DNA of 64,000 nucleotides from Echinometra lucunter (GCA_029962745.1 CM057154.1:26624970-26688969), one strand, 5' to 3'. Shown: positions 12,931-26,540, counted from the first letter of the stretch. Numbers and translations: made by a program. The notes: generated by a model not told the origin, from the letters alone.

Positions 12931-13862
12931 CTCCGCCTACCGAAGGTGGGTGCCGGAAGCATTGTTTTCGGGTCGTCCGTCCGCCATCCGTTCCGTCCGT
13001 CCCGTTTGGTTCTCGCGATAACTTAAGAACCATTTTGACGGATCAACTTGAAACTTAGCTCATGTATGCATATGGGATTGACAATGATCTGATTAGATTT
13101 TTGTGTCACGAGGCAAGGTCTTAGAGTCATTGTATCATGAGAAATGGTCTTGTTCTTGCGATGGCTATAAAAACCATCAGACGTATCACTTTAACTTGGC
13201 TCATGTATGCATGAAGGAGTGACAATGATCTGATCAGATTTTGGGGTCACGAGGTTAAAGGTCGAAGGTTACGGAGTTGATTATAGCAATATATAAGGGT
13301 TTTGTTTCTAATTTGCAGACATACCTCCGCTCACCGAATAGTTAGGCCTTATGTTTCCGGGTGTCCGTGAACGCGTATCTCAAGAACCATTCGAAGTATG
13401 AACTTCAAACGTGGTGCTAGTATTCATTACCATAGGAAGACAGTCTGAATAGATTTTGGGGTACGTACATTTGGTCAAAGGTCACAGGTCATTCCGAAAT
13501 TTGCTAGTTTTAGCCTTGACAGCACGGTATCTCAAGATCATTTTGAGGCATGATATTCAAACTTGATGTCAGTATGCATCACCATAGAAAGACGATCTGA
13601 TTAATTGTGGGGTATGTAAGTTAAAGGTTAAAGGCCGTAGAGGTCAATATGCATGAAATTAAAGATTGTTAGTTTTGGTTAGCAGTATATTTCAGCTAAT
13701 AATTGAGTGCATGACTATTAGACAATAAATCAGATTTTTGTGTTAGTTCAAATGTGAAAGGTCAAAGGGGTCAGTTAATGTATAATTATAAGGGTTTTAT
13801 TTCTGGTTATCATACTAGTTAAAGAACGATTGAGGCCTGAACTTGAATATAGGCGGAGGAAT
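12931..13862. mobile_element. Inverted-repeat element with decayed internal tandem units
   Basis: The left edge is CCTCCGCCTACCGAAGG and the right edge TAGGCGGAGGAA, with CCTCCGCCT matching AGGCGGAGG in inverse. Inside are two or more diverged copies of a unit with TATCTCAAGAACCATT-like, ACTTCAAAC-like, GGTATGTAAGTTAAAGGT-like and GGTCAAAGGTCA-like segments. A CCGTCCG-rich tract follows the left end. This is the same plan as the element at 4108-5884. No coding sequence. Confidence 0.5.
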
Positions 13863-16800
13863 ACAATAAGTGCAGTCCCATTCTCATTTTCTTTTTTCAG
13901 TTCTTTTTTTTTTTTTTTTTCTTGAGCCAGTCTAGACATCGAAGTACACCAAGGCATTTTTTTAAACCTAATCCCCCAGCTTGATGTCCGCAGTTCAGAT
14001 CAAGAACATGGCAAGGGTAGAAACTGAAATATCGAACGGATATTTTTAGTGTAAATATTTCAATTCGAGTTGTTTTTAGGTCAACAGCACCACATGGTAT
14101 TTCTGTTCCTGTTTGTGTGACAACAGGTGCAGAGTGATTCTGTCATACATGTCCCTCTTTTCATACTAAAAGAGCAGTATTGATGTGTATGAGTATACAT
14201 ATATAATCATCATTGGAGAGAAATATGTATTACAGTTTAGGTGGGAAGAGGCCATGGTGAGGTAAAGGAATACCATGCAGAGAGAGAGAGAGAGAGAGAG
14301 AGCTGGGTGGGAGCTTTTTTTTTCCATTTTGGTAGTTCTCCTGAGGAATAGATTAACTTTTTGCAACAGGGGAAGTAATGATTGAGTCAAGTCGAGTTCG
14401 ACGTCTATAGTCTCTAGGAATCAAGCAGTGAATGTTGTGTGCACATGATTAAAACGAATAACGATGTGCAATTACAAGCGGTTTGATACGATCTGACTAC
14501 GAGCTATACCGATAATCGCTCCGAATTCGCTACGAAGTTGTAGTTAATTCTTGATTGTAAAGAAGTTTTTGGACATAATCCTGTCCTCACGGCTGGTACG
14601 AGTTAACATGGTTGAGCACGAGTGTTCACGGTGGTGCTTAGAGCCAAGTGAGGTTCCTTGAGGTAGGACACGTTTCTTGACAGTTGCCAACACCGATATG
14701 GAATGAATGTGTTCATAAATTTGCTCCGAGTTACGCCGAGACTTCCCGAAGCGAAAAGTCTCGTTCTAGTGCCTGGAAAGTTCGTGGAACATAACATTTG
14801 GAAAGCTCCTGCTCGAGGTTTTTCCTTTTGTTTCGACTGGGTACCTCCCTCTCACCTGACGTGGTAAAATGTGAGAGGGGAAAGAGACCAATATCGTGAA
14901 AAACAAGGCATCGAAGCAATATATATATATTCCATAAAAGTATAAAAGATACTCGCAAATCCACGCGAGCCACCTTTTAAACTATGCCCTACGACCTATC
15001 CAGGACTGAAACAGTAGCATTTCAGAGAGACCCTCAAAGACTTCAAGTATATCTTGAGCAAAAGACAGTGTATGCCAACTTCATCTCTTGAGGAATCTGT
15101 AAAACCCACATCATCCTCAAATCTTACAAACTTTTTTAGAAGAGGAACCCCCAGGTTTGTGAATATAAGAAGGGGAATTTCCTCTTCTTCTCATGCATCA
15201 TGCCTTCAGGCATAGTCTGTCGGGGATATGTTCTTTGCTCTCGAGGGTTAATCCACCTAAGTTCAAGATACAACTTCAATCTTGGGTTTGTTATTCTAGA
15301 GATTGGGTGAACATTAAAAGGGGATTTTTCATTAAACACCCGTAATATTTGTTGAACTTGTAACTCTCTCTCTCTCTCTCTCTGTGTTTTTATTTCTTAC
15401 GTTTCCTCTCTTCGTCCTTTTTCCTCCTATTTTCTTTCTCTCTCATTCTTCCCCTCTTTCTTTTCTTGAAGGGATGTTATTGACCCCACAGGCACTCCCG
15501 CTGAATTTAGTAACGTTATCTTTCCAATCTTGATTGATGGTAGCGTCCCTGCGACCATGAAACTTGCCTTGCAACTTTCGATTACGTTCCACCAATTCCG
15601 AGATCGGTTCTTATTTGTGAAGGTTCGACGAATTCCGTCGCCGATCCCCCGAATTTGGAAGGTGGAAATTAGGTGATTAACTTCATTAGACATGTTCAGG
15701 GATCAGAAGTGAATATGATCAATGGAGACATATGATGAGGGAATAAAACTATGGAGTTGTGAAAGTAGAATGAACCCAATGATTATCTGTCAACATCATT
15801 ATTCATTTCGTGGTCATGTTTTCGAATACAAGAAGGATATTACCGATCATGTTATCGTATTTTTGTTTCCAACGTCCTGTAGTTACTTTAGTTACGGAAC
15901 AATCAGTTGGAAAGATTAACTAACGGTTCTTCCTGTGTTACATTATCTTGTGTATTCATTGATATGATCTTGATGATCATTCTTTCAGCGGTCCAACCTC
16001 TTTCTTTCCTATCTTGCTATCCATTTATTTCTATTTCTCCCCTTTCATTGCCTTCTGTATGACTATTGAACAAACGGAGAATAGTGATGAAGTAAAGGCT
16101 AAAGCTATTCATATTTTGCTCTTTTTAAAAATATCGTTAGGATTTTAGCACAATCCATAGTTTCATGCAAGAGATTTATTTCACATATGAATGGATAAAT
16201 ATTCGGTTTATTTGTCTTGTGTTTCTTCCATATTTATGGCATCACATACGACATAATGGGGAGTTTGCTGAAGAATATGACGGGTGGGGCAAATGGAGAA
16301 GCTCGGTCGCTTTGGAGCTGAGATTTGCCCCATGACTATATAGGGCATACAAGTCAACGCCTTTTATATGCCCCTACCTCTCCACCCACCCTCCCCCTCC
16401 CCCTCCCCCTCCTCACCGTCCTTCCCCAACCCATGCACCCCATATAAGTTTGTGGTACATACTGACCGGTAACCATAATATACTGAACATATAATGTCTT
16501 AATCGCGATTTGTTTCATAAATTATATTCTAATCATCGCCCAAGAAAATATACATTGATGATAATAGAAAGCAACTGAGGTTATTATTGATATGGACGAT
16601 AACTGATGGAAAATACTGTATTACATGTAGTCGGTATAAATTTCGTAATCGTACGAAGTGCGGTTCATGTTGGTTTCATCATCACTGTATGATATAAGTT
16701 CACAGCGCTCAATTATCGGCTCTCATTTAAGAAAGAAAATACCAAAGGTCGTCGAACCGCCTTGGATATTTCTAGAGAAGTTCACATCGAGGTGAAATAT

Positions 16801-17110
16801 ATATCGTATCTTATCGAACAAGTGGTTTTTTCGAAGAATTAGGATTTGAATCTGTTCTTCCCATTTGATTGCAATTCCTGCACTTAAACTCGATTCTCAT
16901 TATAAGATAATTCAGATTCTGCTGTCGCCAAATGTATGGTATTAATGCGTCATCGTAATGTCTAATTGATTTGCCATACTACGCTCCTCGGTTATCTGAT
17001 TAGAATTCTGTTTTTTCATCTTCTAATCCACCTAATGAAATTACGTTAACAAGTACAAGTTGATGATCAGTCGGTGTTAGTGATATTATACACTCGCTTT
17101 TGCAGTTGCT
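13863..17110. other. No gene recognised; simple repeats only
   Basis: Contains (AG)n at about 14,280-14,302, (TC)n at about 15,366-15,382, a C-rich tract at about 16,374-16,440, and AT-rich DNA. Short open frames have no recognisable features. Confidence 0.4.
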
Positions 17111-17111
17111 C

Positions 17112-17587
17112 TTCAAGGAGAATGAAACCCTGGGAAATATCCATTTTAATGAAAAGAGGATACAGAGAAGCAATTTTGAAAAAAAAAAAGTTTCATCAAA
17201 ATCAGTTATGAAATGAGAGAGTTATGAAAGTTTGAAAAGTCTCAGTTAACTTTCTGTGGCGATCCGCAAATTGACAGTGTTGCTTCACAATGGCAGGTTT
17301 AGAAGGATAACTCTCAATATGTTTTGTGCACAAAATTGTATATTTTCCATTATCTCTAAAGGTGCTGCTTGCATGTCTCTCTATTCACTCAATTATGTTT
17401 TGTCAAATACATTTTCCCATATCTTGAGCTAAGAAGGAGACAAGCTGCACCTTGAGAGACAATGGGGAAAATATGAAATTTCGTGTACAAAACATATGGA
17501 GAGTTGTCCTTCTATACCTGCCATGGTTTCTATCATCTCTTTTTGTTAAAATTGATTTTTTTTCCCTAGGGTTTCATTCTCCTTGAA
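17112..17587. mobile_element. Fold-back (snapback) element
   Basis: The left end AAGGAGAATGAAACCCTGGG is mirrored by CCCTAGGGTTTCATTCTCCTTG at the right end. Inner parts also pair: AGAAGGATAACTCTCAATATG with CATATGGAGAGTTGTCCTTCT, and AAGGTGCTGCTTG with CAAGCTGCACCTT. The whole 475 bp can fold into one imperfect hairpin. No coding sequence. Confidence 0.75.
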
Positions 17588-18780
17588 ACCTGGACAAAAA
17601 TTTGGATTTAAAAAAAAAGAAAAAGAAATCCAACTTTTCCATAATTATACTATACGCAAATCGTAGATGATTAGGATAACCTTCACCGATCAAAGTTCGA
17701 GAATTTATCTGCAAAACGCTAAACGTTGCTGTTGATATCCAATTTATTATGCCAATGAATCATGTTAATGAATCAGCTTTGAACGCTTTTTTAGTATGAA
17801 AATAGTGATTTCATCTTCAAAGTATGCTTTACAGTTGTTGTGAACGAGATCCAAAAATCGTTCATAATGTTGGTAATTTCAAAAACTCTAGGGGTGCCGT
17901 CTTCAGCCCCCCCCCCCCCCCTTCTGGTATCGTATGCCTATGATCACAGAATCCTGTAGATCTCCCTGCGAAACGGTGATTGGTTATAAGTTACAAGATT
18001 CCTCCAGTCGTAACGTTTCTTGTATCAGCACATCATTCTGTTGTAATCCGCAACCTTGGGACAAACCTGATGCACATCAATCAAAATGTACATTTGACTG
18101 TAGCTTGGTTCACGTGAAATCCACATGTTTTGTTTTTTGTTTTTGTTTTTGTTTTTTGTTTTGCAATCTGCTGGACGATGAAGTAATGTTTTTGTGTAAT
18201 AAGTGAATAAAAGCAACATGCTTAACCTCCTTTTTTAAGGGTCAAGTCGTCAAAACAATGTCTTCGAGTAGGCACATGAACGCAACTTCATTTAGACGAT
18301 CACCTAACCCCAAAGTACTTTCATCCACTTGGGAATTCCAAACATTCTGCTAACTTCATTCCGTCAAATGATTGTGAATAAAATCTAAAATGTTCCAACC
18401 CTGATTGATGGGAAAACAGATCGCTGGACCACAATGAGATTAATGAAATAATCACTGCTAAACGTTGGCAAGTCAATTAGATTTGGACCATGAACGTGCG
18501 GGGGTATTTACAAGGCCTTTCGATCAATAGAAACTCGTTGGAAGACCATGAAAAGGTCGAGATCCCTGTCCTTTGAATGCTAACAAGTCTTGACTTTGAA
18601 GATACCATGATTTACCAGGCATCACTTCTGTCTAGTCTGACATTAAGCCAGTGAGATTATATCACAAAACTCGTATCTTGGCCGATCTTGCACTTTTGTC
18701 CATGGCGCAAAAGGCTGGTGAATGCTTGTAATACATGTATTAGAAATGTTCTTCACAAAATAACATTGAAAGGATGCATC
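17588..18780. other. No gene recognised
   Basis: AT-rich DNA with poly-A, a poly-C tract at 17,910-17,922 and a TTTTTGTTTTTG run near 18,130. No supported gene. Confidence 0.4.
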
Positions 18781-18784
18781 GCAT

Positions 18785-19705
18785 TGGTACATGTACAGTA
18801 AACATGGTACTAAAAGGAATATCGGTGTCATTAACAAAATCAAACATTTCTTCGCCCAGTCCACCCTACATTTATTATACTGCACTCTCGTCCTATCCCT
18901 TTTGAATTATGGTATACTCGCATGGGGTCACTCTAACAGACAATATCTCAATAAAGTTTTAGTTTTACAAAAAAGACTGATGAGAATCATTTGCAATAAA
19001 AGCTATCGTTCTCACACTCGCGCTCTATATTTAAATAATAAAGTCTTAAAAATGAACTATACTTGTACAACCTTAAAAGCTTAAAGACTTAAAAAGCTCT
19101 TTTTAGATATAACTGTTAATTGTCAGCACGAATGGAATGCATATATTCAACATAAACTTGCTAATGAAAATAACACTATAATAAGATCAAAAGCTTTGCA
19201 AAAGTTATCGTAATATAAAATTCTCCGTCCTCCATCGCTCATCTTCACCATTTTCATCCTTCATCTACATCTCTCTATTTTTCTCCCTTTCTCTCTCTGA
19301 ATTCATTAATTTTTTTCATTCTTTTATTTTGTATTTTACATGTACCAACCAGTGTAAATCATATCACTCCTTCTTTTCTGTGGTCGGGCCGCGGGGGGGG
19401 GGGGGGGGGGGGGGGGGGAGGGTGGAATAACATAAAAGCACATATACGTTCATATTACATTATTATTGTATCATTTTTGTAAGCCAGATAGGGGTCTATA
19501 CAATACAAGCTTTGCTTCTTTAAATAGACTCCTCCACTGATTTATTCTTCTTAATTTAATTTTAATTAATACTTACAAACAGTAAAATGTATTATTTTTC
19601 ATATGCAAATTTATTTTAAATATTGTTATTCCAAGAATAAGTATATGTATGTTTATTTAATTGTGTTACTTGCATTATGTGGAAATAAAACAAACTTCAG
19701 TATCT
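18785..19705 (+). mobile_element. 5'-truncated CR1/L2-like non-LTR retrotransposon fragment
   Basis: An open frame at 18,791-19,084 encodes YCTLVLSLLNYGILAWG followed by LQKRLMRIICNKSYRSHT. This is the region just after the reverse transcriptase of CR1/L2-type elements, where S.L.Y...WG and LQKR..RII are recurrent. The frame then closes and a non-coding tail follows, including a long G run (about 19,391-19,420), a CAATACAAGCTTTGCTTCTT segment and a GGAAATAAAA end. A related tail occurs at 31,737-31,965. Clade assignment is by motif only. Confidence 0.65.
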
Positions 19706-20690
19706 TAACTAAAAAAGTGAGAAGCACAACATCGTAGAGGTAGCTTTGGTGATCTGTCAAAATGAGGAGCGAAATCATTATCGGCTTTGAAATTCCACCA
19801 TTTGGTAAACTTAATCAAAATGCTTAATTACGACAATGAAACAAAGATAACTAGATTGTAGATTCTTAAGATAATGTTTGAAACATACTATTCAGATTTG
19901 AGATATCGTTAGAATATTTAAATTTTAAAAACCGAAGATGATAGATAAAAAGACAAAAATACGACAGTCAATTTAGAGACTCCTAAATATTTCATGACTG
20001 CTTAAAGAAAAATAAGTAACTTAAAACAGCATAGGTACACGTTTTGCTCTCTTTTTTTTGTTTTTGTTTTTGTTTTGTTTTGATTTGATTTTAAGTGCTC
20101 CAACGGCTGCTGCCCCGTCAGGTGTTAAAAAAAAACATGTCAAAGCAATCAACTCATGCATCAGTTGTTAAGTTGTTGTTACTGTTTATTCTTTTCATTC
20201 TGTACTTGTATTCAGGGGCCACGTAAGCGCCACGTAACCCCCCCCCCCCCACACACACACACACACACAATTTAGGCTATTAAAAACAAATAACAAAAAC
20301 TTAATATCTAAATTGTAAATTGCTCATATAGGCTTGCAAAACCATAAAAACCCAAGGGCTTTAGGAGGCTCCCTACAGCTCCTGGACTCTGCCTGTTTGG
20401 GTGTCTACCCCCCCCCCCCCCCACTTAAAAAAAACGTTTCTCTGATATTTTAAACGATATACACTCTTTAATGACGCGTAAACTGGCTAAAATCACTGAC
20501 GCGGTTTCTAACCTTAAAGGCAAATGACGACTAATGAGATTCAGGCCATAGATGCGCCATGTTGGGTTAATTATTGATATCATGGCATGGAGTAATGTCA
20601 AACATACAGGGTATTCATTAGATTATTTCTGAGGTCTATATTAATGTCCACAAATTACAAGCATTGCTTTTTAGTGGATCCACCCATTTC
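19706..20690. other. No gene recognised
   Basis: Contains a C run plus (AC)n at about 20,240-20,268 and another C run at 20,408-20,422. No supported gene. Confidence 0.4.
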
Positions 20691-20699
20691 CTCAGAATT

Positions 20700-20880
20700 T
20701 AAGAATTTCTTTTGACAATTCATTTTAATAATCTATTCATGTGTACATTGTACTTGTATATAGTTATCAAGAAAAAAAATGAATGCGTGCATATATTTTC
20801 TGTATAATATTGTAATGCCATTGTTTTTCTTTCTGTTAGAAATGAAATAAATACCAATCGAATTGAATTGAATTGAATGT
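20700..20880 (+). repeat. 3' tail of a non-LTR element ending in (GAATT)n
   Basis: The non-coding stretch ends TTAGAAATGAAATAAATACC and then CGAATTGAATTGAATTGAAT. Short tandem tails like this are typical of CR1/L2-type 3' ends. No reverse transcriptase is attached, so this is a severely 5'-truncated copy. Confidence 0.45.
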
Positions 20881-21397
20881 AAGGCGCGACAATTTTACTT
20901 CCATTCCACATGACATGACATGGGTTCCGATGAAATTTTGGAAAGAAATAATCCTTATTCTCTTGCGTCTGAATCCAGTCTAGCTTGAACGCAGAGCCGT
21001 CAGGTGTATAATTGGCGACCAAGTTCAATGTGACAATTGTAGGTAATTGATTTGTGCAAGCCCCTGAACCTCGTCAGGAACATTTGGTTTTCCACTGCCC
21101 AAATTATCGATGTCAGCTCAGTGAATGTACGTCGGATGTCATTCATAACATGTGGTATGTTCAAATCGAAACCTAGCTGCCTGTGGATCTATCGAGTGGG
21201 CTTTATCACATGGGCCAGGATTCACCTTATCATATTTGTCTTATCATACTGGACTAACTTCGAATTCGTGGCTGTTTTTGCTCTTTTAGTTCTTTAATTT
21301 CTTCAGTATTCTTCAATCTAATCATTTAGACATACCCTTTCTCCGGGTCTTAGTTTTTTATCATGCATTGCATTTACTCTCCTCTTCGATGTCTTCC

Positions 21398-21488
<91 letters not shown>

Positions 21489-22809
21489 CTCTCTCGTCTT
21501 TCTACCACCCACAGCTGCCTCTTCGTCTTCCATCATTTCCCGTGAGCCCTATGCTTCAGCTCACGAATGTCACTTTGTAAGAATAGGTTTGTCTCGTAGC
21601 GATGTTAGGTACCGGCATACCCGATGCCGTTCTTTTTTTTTTCCATTTTTAATGTACTTTTTTCTTTTGAACTATCTTATGAAATAATACCCTTATGTTG
21701 ATGAGGATGTTTGTGTTTTTTGTTTGTTGTATCCTTCGTAGCCTTCAAATTCAAACATTGAGACCCCCCCCCCCCCCTTCATTCGGGTAATTTTCTTCGG
21801 GCACTAAAGAGAGAATTAAAACGAATAATTAAAGAGTCCACGTTTTGTTTTTTTATTTGTCTATTGCTTTGTTGTTGATTGATTGTTGTATTTTCCCCCA
21901 AGCGAAGCAAACTTTCTCTTTAGTTTCCTCTTCATTTATATACTTATTGCTCTGCTTAATTTACTTTGGTATACAAACCATAAATGTTGGCTTTATTTTA
22001 CACTGGTTTTCCCTTTTTTAGAATATTTTGTGAGAAAATAATCGCCCCGCCCACTATTTTCAGGATTATTTTGTAGTATGAATTTTCATCTGGGATCGAC
22101 ATTAACTTTCTGTATCGGATCTCAACCAGCCGCTACTCGTATGGTCAAAGTTTTTGAGGAAATATAGGGAAATGGGAAATGAAATAGCCAAAAAATGACA
22201 GAGACCGACAGAGAGAGAGAGAGAGAGAGAAAAAAAAAGGGGGGGGGGGCATGCCCATAAAATGTAATTTACACGAACGCAGACGGGTCAACCACAGAAG
22301 ATAGGAGGAAAGTACTTGAGTTTGCTCGGTGCTCCAGCTGTTATGTCAATCACTATAATCATGAAAAATGTCAAAATAAACCCATTATGCAATGACAAGC
22401 GCAAGATACTTTCAACATGTAGCTCTTGTATTATAGCTTGAGTTTATACCGAGGTCAAGCAAGTCATACCGACAACTTCTTTGCACTACTCATGACTAGT
22501 ATGCATTTATTTCTCCTGAGACGGAGAATGTTTAGATGATGCGATCGTTGTTGTGTCCTTTTGTATGATTTTTTTTTTCTTTATTATCCACTCATAACAT
22601 AATAGGGGGACACCCTTCTTCTTCTTAGAAGGCGAAAATTCAATTATTTTGAAAAGAGAAATTGAGAGAGGAGGGATGCTACGTTGATCACCTGGATCAC
22701 CTGGAAAACTTGGAAAGCGCTCCCAGAGTTAGAGAGAGAGAGAGAGAAAAAAAGGAAAATCCCTTCTACGGCTGCACTTGCCATACCCCACTGAATTGAG
22801 TAAATAAGA
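20881..22809. other. No gene recognised; simple repeats
   Basis: Contains (TC)n at about 21,411-21,482, poly-C at about 21,764-21,777, and (AG)n plus poly-A/poly-G at about 22,209-22,249. Long serine/leucine or arginine/glutamate frames here are artefacts of the dinucleotide repeat. Confidence 0.5.
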
Positions 22810-23309
22810 NNNNNNNNNNNNNNNNNNNNNNNNNNNNNNNNNNNNNNNNNNNNNNNNNNNNNNNNNNNNNNNNNNNNNNNNNNNNNNNNNNNNNNNNNNN
22901 NNNNNNNNNNNNNNNNNNNNNNNNNNNNNNNNNNNNNNNNNNNNNNNNNNNNNNNNNNNNNNNNNNNNNNNNNNNNNNNNNNNNNNNNNNNNNNNNNNNN
23001 NNNNNNNNNNNNNNNNNNNNNNNNNNNNNNNNNNNNNNNNNNNNNNNNNNNNNNNNNNNNNNNNNNNNNNNNNNNNNNNNNNNNNNNNNNNNNNNNNNNN
23101 NNNNNNNNNNNNNNNNNNNNNNNNNNNNNNNNNNNNNNNNNNNNNNNNNNNNNNNNNNNNNNNNNNNNNNNNNNNNNNNNNNNNNNNNNNNNNNNNNNNN
23201 NNNNNNNNNNNNNNNNNNNNNNNNNNNNNNNNNNNNNNNNNNNNNNNNNNNNNNNNNNNNNNNNNNNNNNNNNNNNNNNNNNNNNNNNNNNNNNNNNNNN
23301 NNNNNNNNN
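22810..23309. other. Assembly gap (500 N)
   Basis: Placeholder gap of exactly 500 N. The true length and content are unknown. Confidence 0.99.
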
Positions 23310-23880
23310 CTTTCATTTATTTATATATCACTGTTCTTTTTTTTATTGTCTTTCTTTCTCCTCTCCCCCATTCTCATACTCTTTTATGCTATTCTCTTTC
23401 TACTCTATTCCCTATCTTTTTCCTTTGTTTTCCGTTTGTTTATTTTTTGTTTGTTTTCCTCTCTCTCCCTCTCTCTGATCTCTCTCTCGCTCCCTTTTTC
23501 ACAGGGCACGTTATAAATAAAGTTTATCTAAGTAATCCATCGCTTATGAAATATAAAAGAAGACTTCATAGTTACATAAATTTCTAATTACATCAAATAA
23601 TAATAATGAAAGTCAGAGTTGCTCGTCAAACAATAATGAAGTTGAATTTTGGATCAATTAGAATTTTCTCCTGCGAATTTCCCTCTACTCTCCTTAATGT
23701 CATAATTGTATCATACATAATACTGCTTATCGAAATATTATGTCCAAGTATAATCAATATAACATAATAATTATCCTACGTCTTATCGTGCAAGTTTAGA
23801 CACCTGATTATAATGTATGGCTAAGCTGAACGTACCTGAATGAGGAAGATTATTTCCGTCCGCATCTCTCACATCATGGT
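23310..23880. other. No gene recognised
   Basis: Pyrimidine-rich (CTCTCTCTC-type) and AT-rich DNA between the gap and the 3' end of the minus-strand non-LTR element. Confidence 0.4.
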
Positions 23881-23900
23881 TTGCTATATAACTGTGTATC

Positions 23901-25268
23901 TTAGTGTAGGTTAATCTGTGTCCTTCTTACGAAGGACACTAGGGCTTTTTGATGAGAATACTCTGATGAGTTGAGTAATCTTATTATATCACTTTCTTCC
24001 AGCTGATTAGTTTCCATTAATAGCATCGTCCTCTCAATTAAATATTTGGGACATTTGGTCAGGAAGTGGGACGTTGTTTCTAGAACTCCGCAGTTGTTGC
24101 ATGAACCTGTTTCATGTTTGTTCAGCAGTAGCTGGTTCTCATTTAGGCCAATATTGCCCATTCGTAGGCAATGTAAAATTGATTCACTATTTCTGTGATG
24201 TAAGGTACATTTGAATGTATTCAAGACTGATTTCTGAATGTCTTTTAGTGGAGAGCTAGTTTCGTCCCATCTTCTTTGCCATTTCTGATTGTAATAGGCT
24301 CTAAGGATACTGTTGGATTCGCATTTACTCATCTTGTTATGAATATCAGTTTCGATGTGGTGTAAGGCCTGCTTGGCTGCTTTATCCACCATCTCGTTGG
24401 CACTAATTTCACAATGACCTGGTATCCATTCAAAGGCCACTTGTATTCCTTTGTAATGGAGTTGAGTATTCAACATTAGTATTTCGTGAATAAAGTGTTC
24501 TTCTTTTTTACTTTTGATGGCCTGTAAAGCACTGAGCGAGTCACAAAAGATAGTTGCTCCTGTATAAAGACCAGGTAATTGATTTAACCAGTTCAAAGCA
24601 AGGATGATGGCTGCTAGTTCTGCTCTGTATGAAGAGGTGTAATTTTGTAGTCTTTTGGCTTCTGTGTACTTGTAGTACGGTACATGAAATGCTGCATCTG
24701 CTTTTCCTGTGTCTGGGCATTTCGAGCCATCTGTAAAAATTTGTAGAAAATTGTCCCATTTCTGGTGAATTATTTCAAGACTTATTTGCTTTTGGTACAA
24801 GACATTGTCACATTTTGAGATAAAGTTGCTAACTTCCATAGATACTAGAGGAAACTCATAATGCCAGTAGGGTATATTGGTGTAAGTGCAGATCTCTTCC
24901 ATACCATACTGAAGAGCGTCTGGTAATTTTGAGATTCTTTGTCCGAAAGGTTTTCTAGTGTTTTGGTCTGTGTAGAAATTAAATTGCCAGCATTCTTGGA
25001 GGTCTAATTTCATGGGATGGTTTGGGATGCCATCTATACGCTTTTTCAGTCTTATACTAAGCATTTCACGACGGAGGTCTAGGGGCATTTCTCCTAATTC
25101 CACCTGTAGGGTTCTAAGGGAGGTTCCTTTTTTTGCTCCTGCACAGATTGAAAGGGCCTGATACTGACATGAGTTTAGGATGTTCTTCACATTTGTTGTT
25201 CCCGAATCATATGCTTCACAAGCATAGTCCATTATAGAGCGTATAATTGCTCTATATACGTGAAGCAA
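23901..25268 (-). pseudogene. Non-LTR element ORF2 C-terminal part with RNase H domain
   Basis: The N-terminal third (residues 1-120) is the post-polymerase region, with YRAIIRSIMDYACEAY and QYQALSICAGA. An RNase H domain follows: IFTDGSKCPDTGKADAAF supplies the first acidic residue, SSYRAELAAIILAL the glutamate, FCDSLSALQAI the next aspartate, and WIPGHCEISANEMVDKAA the histidine and last aspartate. The C-terminus has a CNNCGVLETTSHFLTKCPKY cluster, the CCHC-like region often found after RNase H. All catalytic positions appear intact, but the upstream frame is interrupted by a single in-frame TAG at 25,338-25,340. Confidence 0.85.
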
Positions 25269-25337
25269 TTCTTGAACATTACTACAGAAGTTGGCATGAG
25301 ATAGGCATTTCAGTATGTTTATTCTTTTTTTGCACCT

Positions 25338-26540
25338 CTACACTATATCTTGTATGTGGGGCTTCCAGGTTAATCTTGTGTCGAAAATAACGCCAAGATA
25401 TTTATGTTCTTTCCGAGGGGTAAGGATGTTGTCCCCTAGGGATATCTGGAGGGGTTCATCTCGGATGGAGTGGGAGAAAAGCAAAGGGGCGGTTTTCTCA
25501 TGAGATATGCACAGTCCCCACGATAGCAACCATTCATTTAGTGAGTTCAAATATTCCTGCATTTCTTTGCAGCACTCTTTAATATTGCTTCCAGATTTCC
25601 ATATTACGCAATCGTCTGCATATAGCAAATTATGTATCGTTGATGAGACAGGGATATCATGTAACATAAGATTAAATAATTCTGGGCTAAGGGTACTACC
25701 TTGCGGTATACCGTTATTAGTTTCCATCACACATGAGAGCTGTTCCCCCACTCGTACTTGAAAGGTACGTTGTGATAGTATGTTTTTCAGGAATAAGAGT
25801 ATGTTACCTCTGATACCTAACTGGCTCAATTTGACCAGGAGCCCCTTGGTCCATAGAGAATCAAATGCTTTCTTGATATCTATAACAACTGCTAGGGTTT
25901 TAATATTGACTTTCAGGTTTTTTTGTACTTCATTTTCTAAGTGGGCAATGTTATCGATAGTACCTCGTCCTTTACGAAATCCGTTTTGTATAGGGAATAA
26001 CAATTCGTGTTTTTCGATAAACATTTGAAGTCGTTTTTTAACCATGCTCTCCATAATTTTGATGAAGCAGGAAGTGAGTGCGATAGGTCGATAAGAGCCC
26101 GTTTTTGAGGGATCCTTATCTCGTTTTAGTATGGGAATGAGTATGGAGTGTTTGCAAGGTGTTGGAATTTCTCCTGTCTCCCAAATTGTGTTGATCAGTG
26201 CTAACATCATGCGTTTGGCGATTTCTGGGAGGTGTTGATAGACCTGATAACCTATACCGTCTTCTCCCGGAGCTGAAGGTTTCTTGGCCTGCAGGGTACT
26301 CTCGAGCTCTGTCATTTGGAATTGTTCATTAATGGCCGATTTCGTTGCTCCACTTTCTCTCAGAGGGAGTTTATCAAATTTGATATCTATTTCTTTATCT
26401 TTTCTGTTAACATTTCTTTGTTCTCCGGCAAGGATGAATAAAATGTGCAAATGCAGTAGCTTTCTCTTTTTCACTAACGAGAGTTTCGTTGTCCTCTCCA
26501 AATAATACAGGCATATTCTGCGTTGTTTTAGTGGGGACAC
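25338..26540 (-). pseudogene. Non-LTR element ORF2 reverse transcriptase domain
   Basis: Motifs appear in order: KPSAPGEDGIGYQVYQHLPE, LIPILKRDKDPSKTGSYRPI, IQNGFRKGRGTIDNIAHLE, AVVIDIKKAFDSLWTKGLL (first catalytic aspartate), GIPQGSTLSPELFNLML, and NLLYADDCVIWKSG with the catalytic YADD box. KYLGVIFDTRLTWKPH ends the domain. The polymerase core looks intact. The frame opens at 26,540 only because the region between here and the endonuclease (26,541-26,910) carries stops or a shift. It ends in a single TAG that is in frame with the RNase H part. Confidence 0.88.

Noticed and set aside
21318..21580. Arg/Glu-rich and Ser/Leu-rich proteins
   Set aside because: Products of a TC dinucleotide repeat read on each strand.
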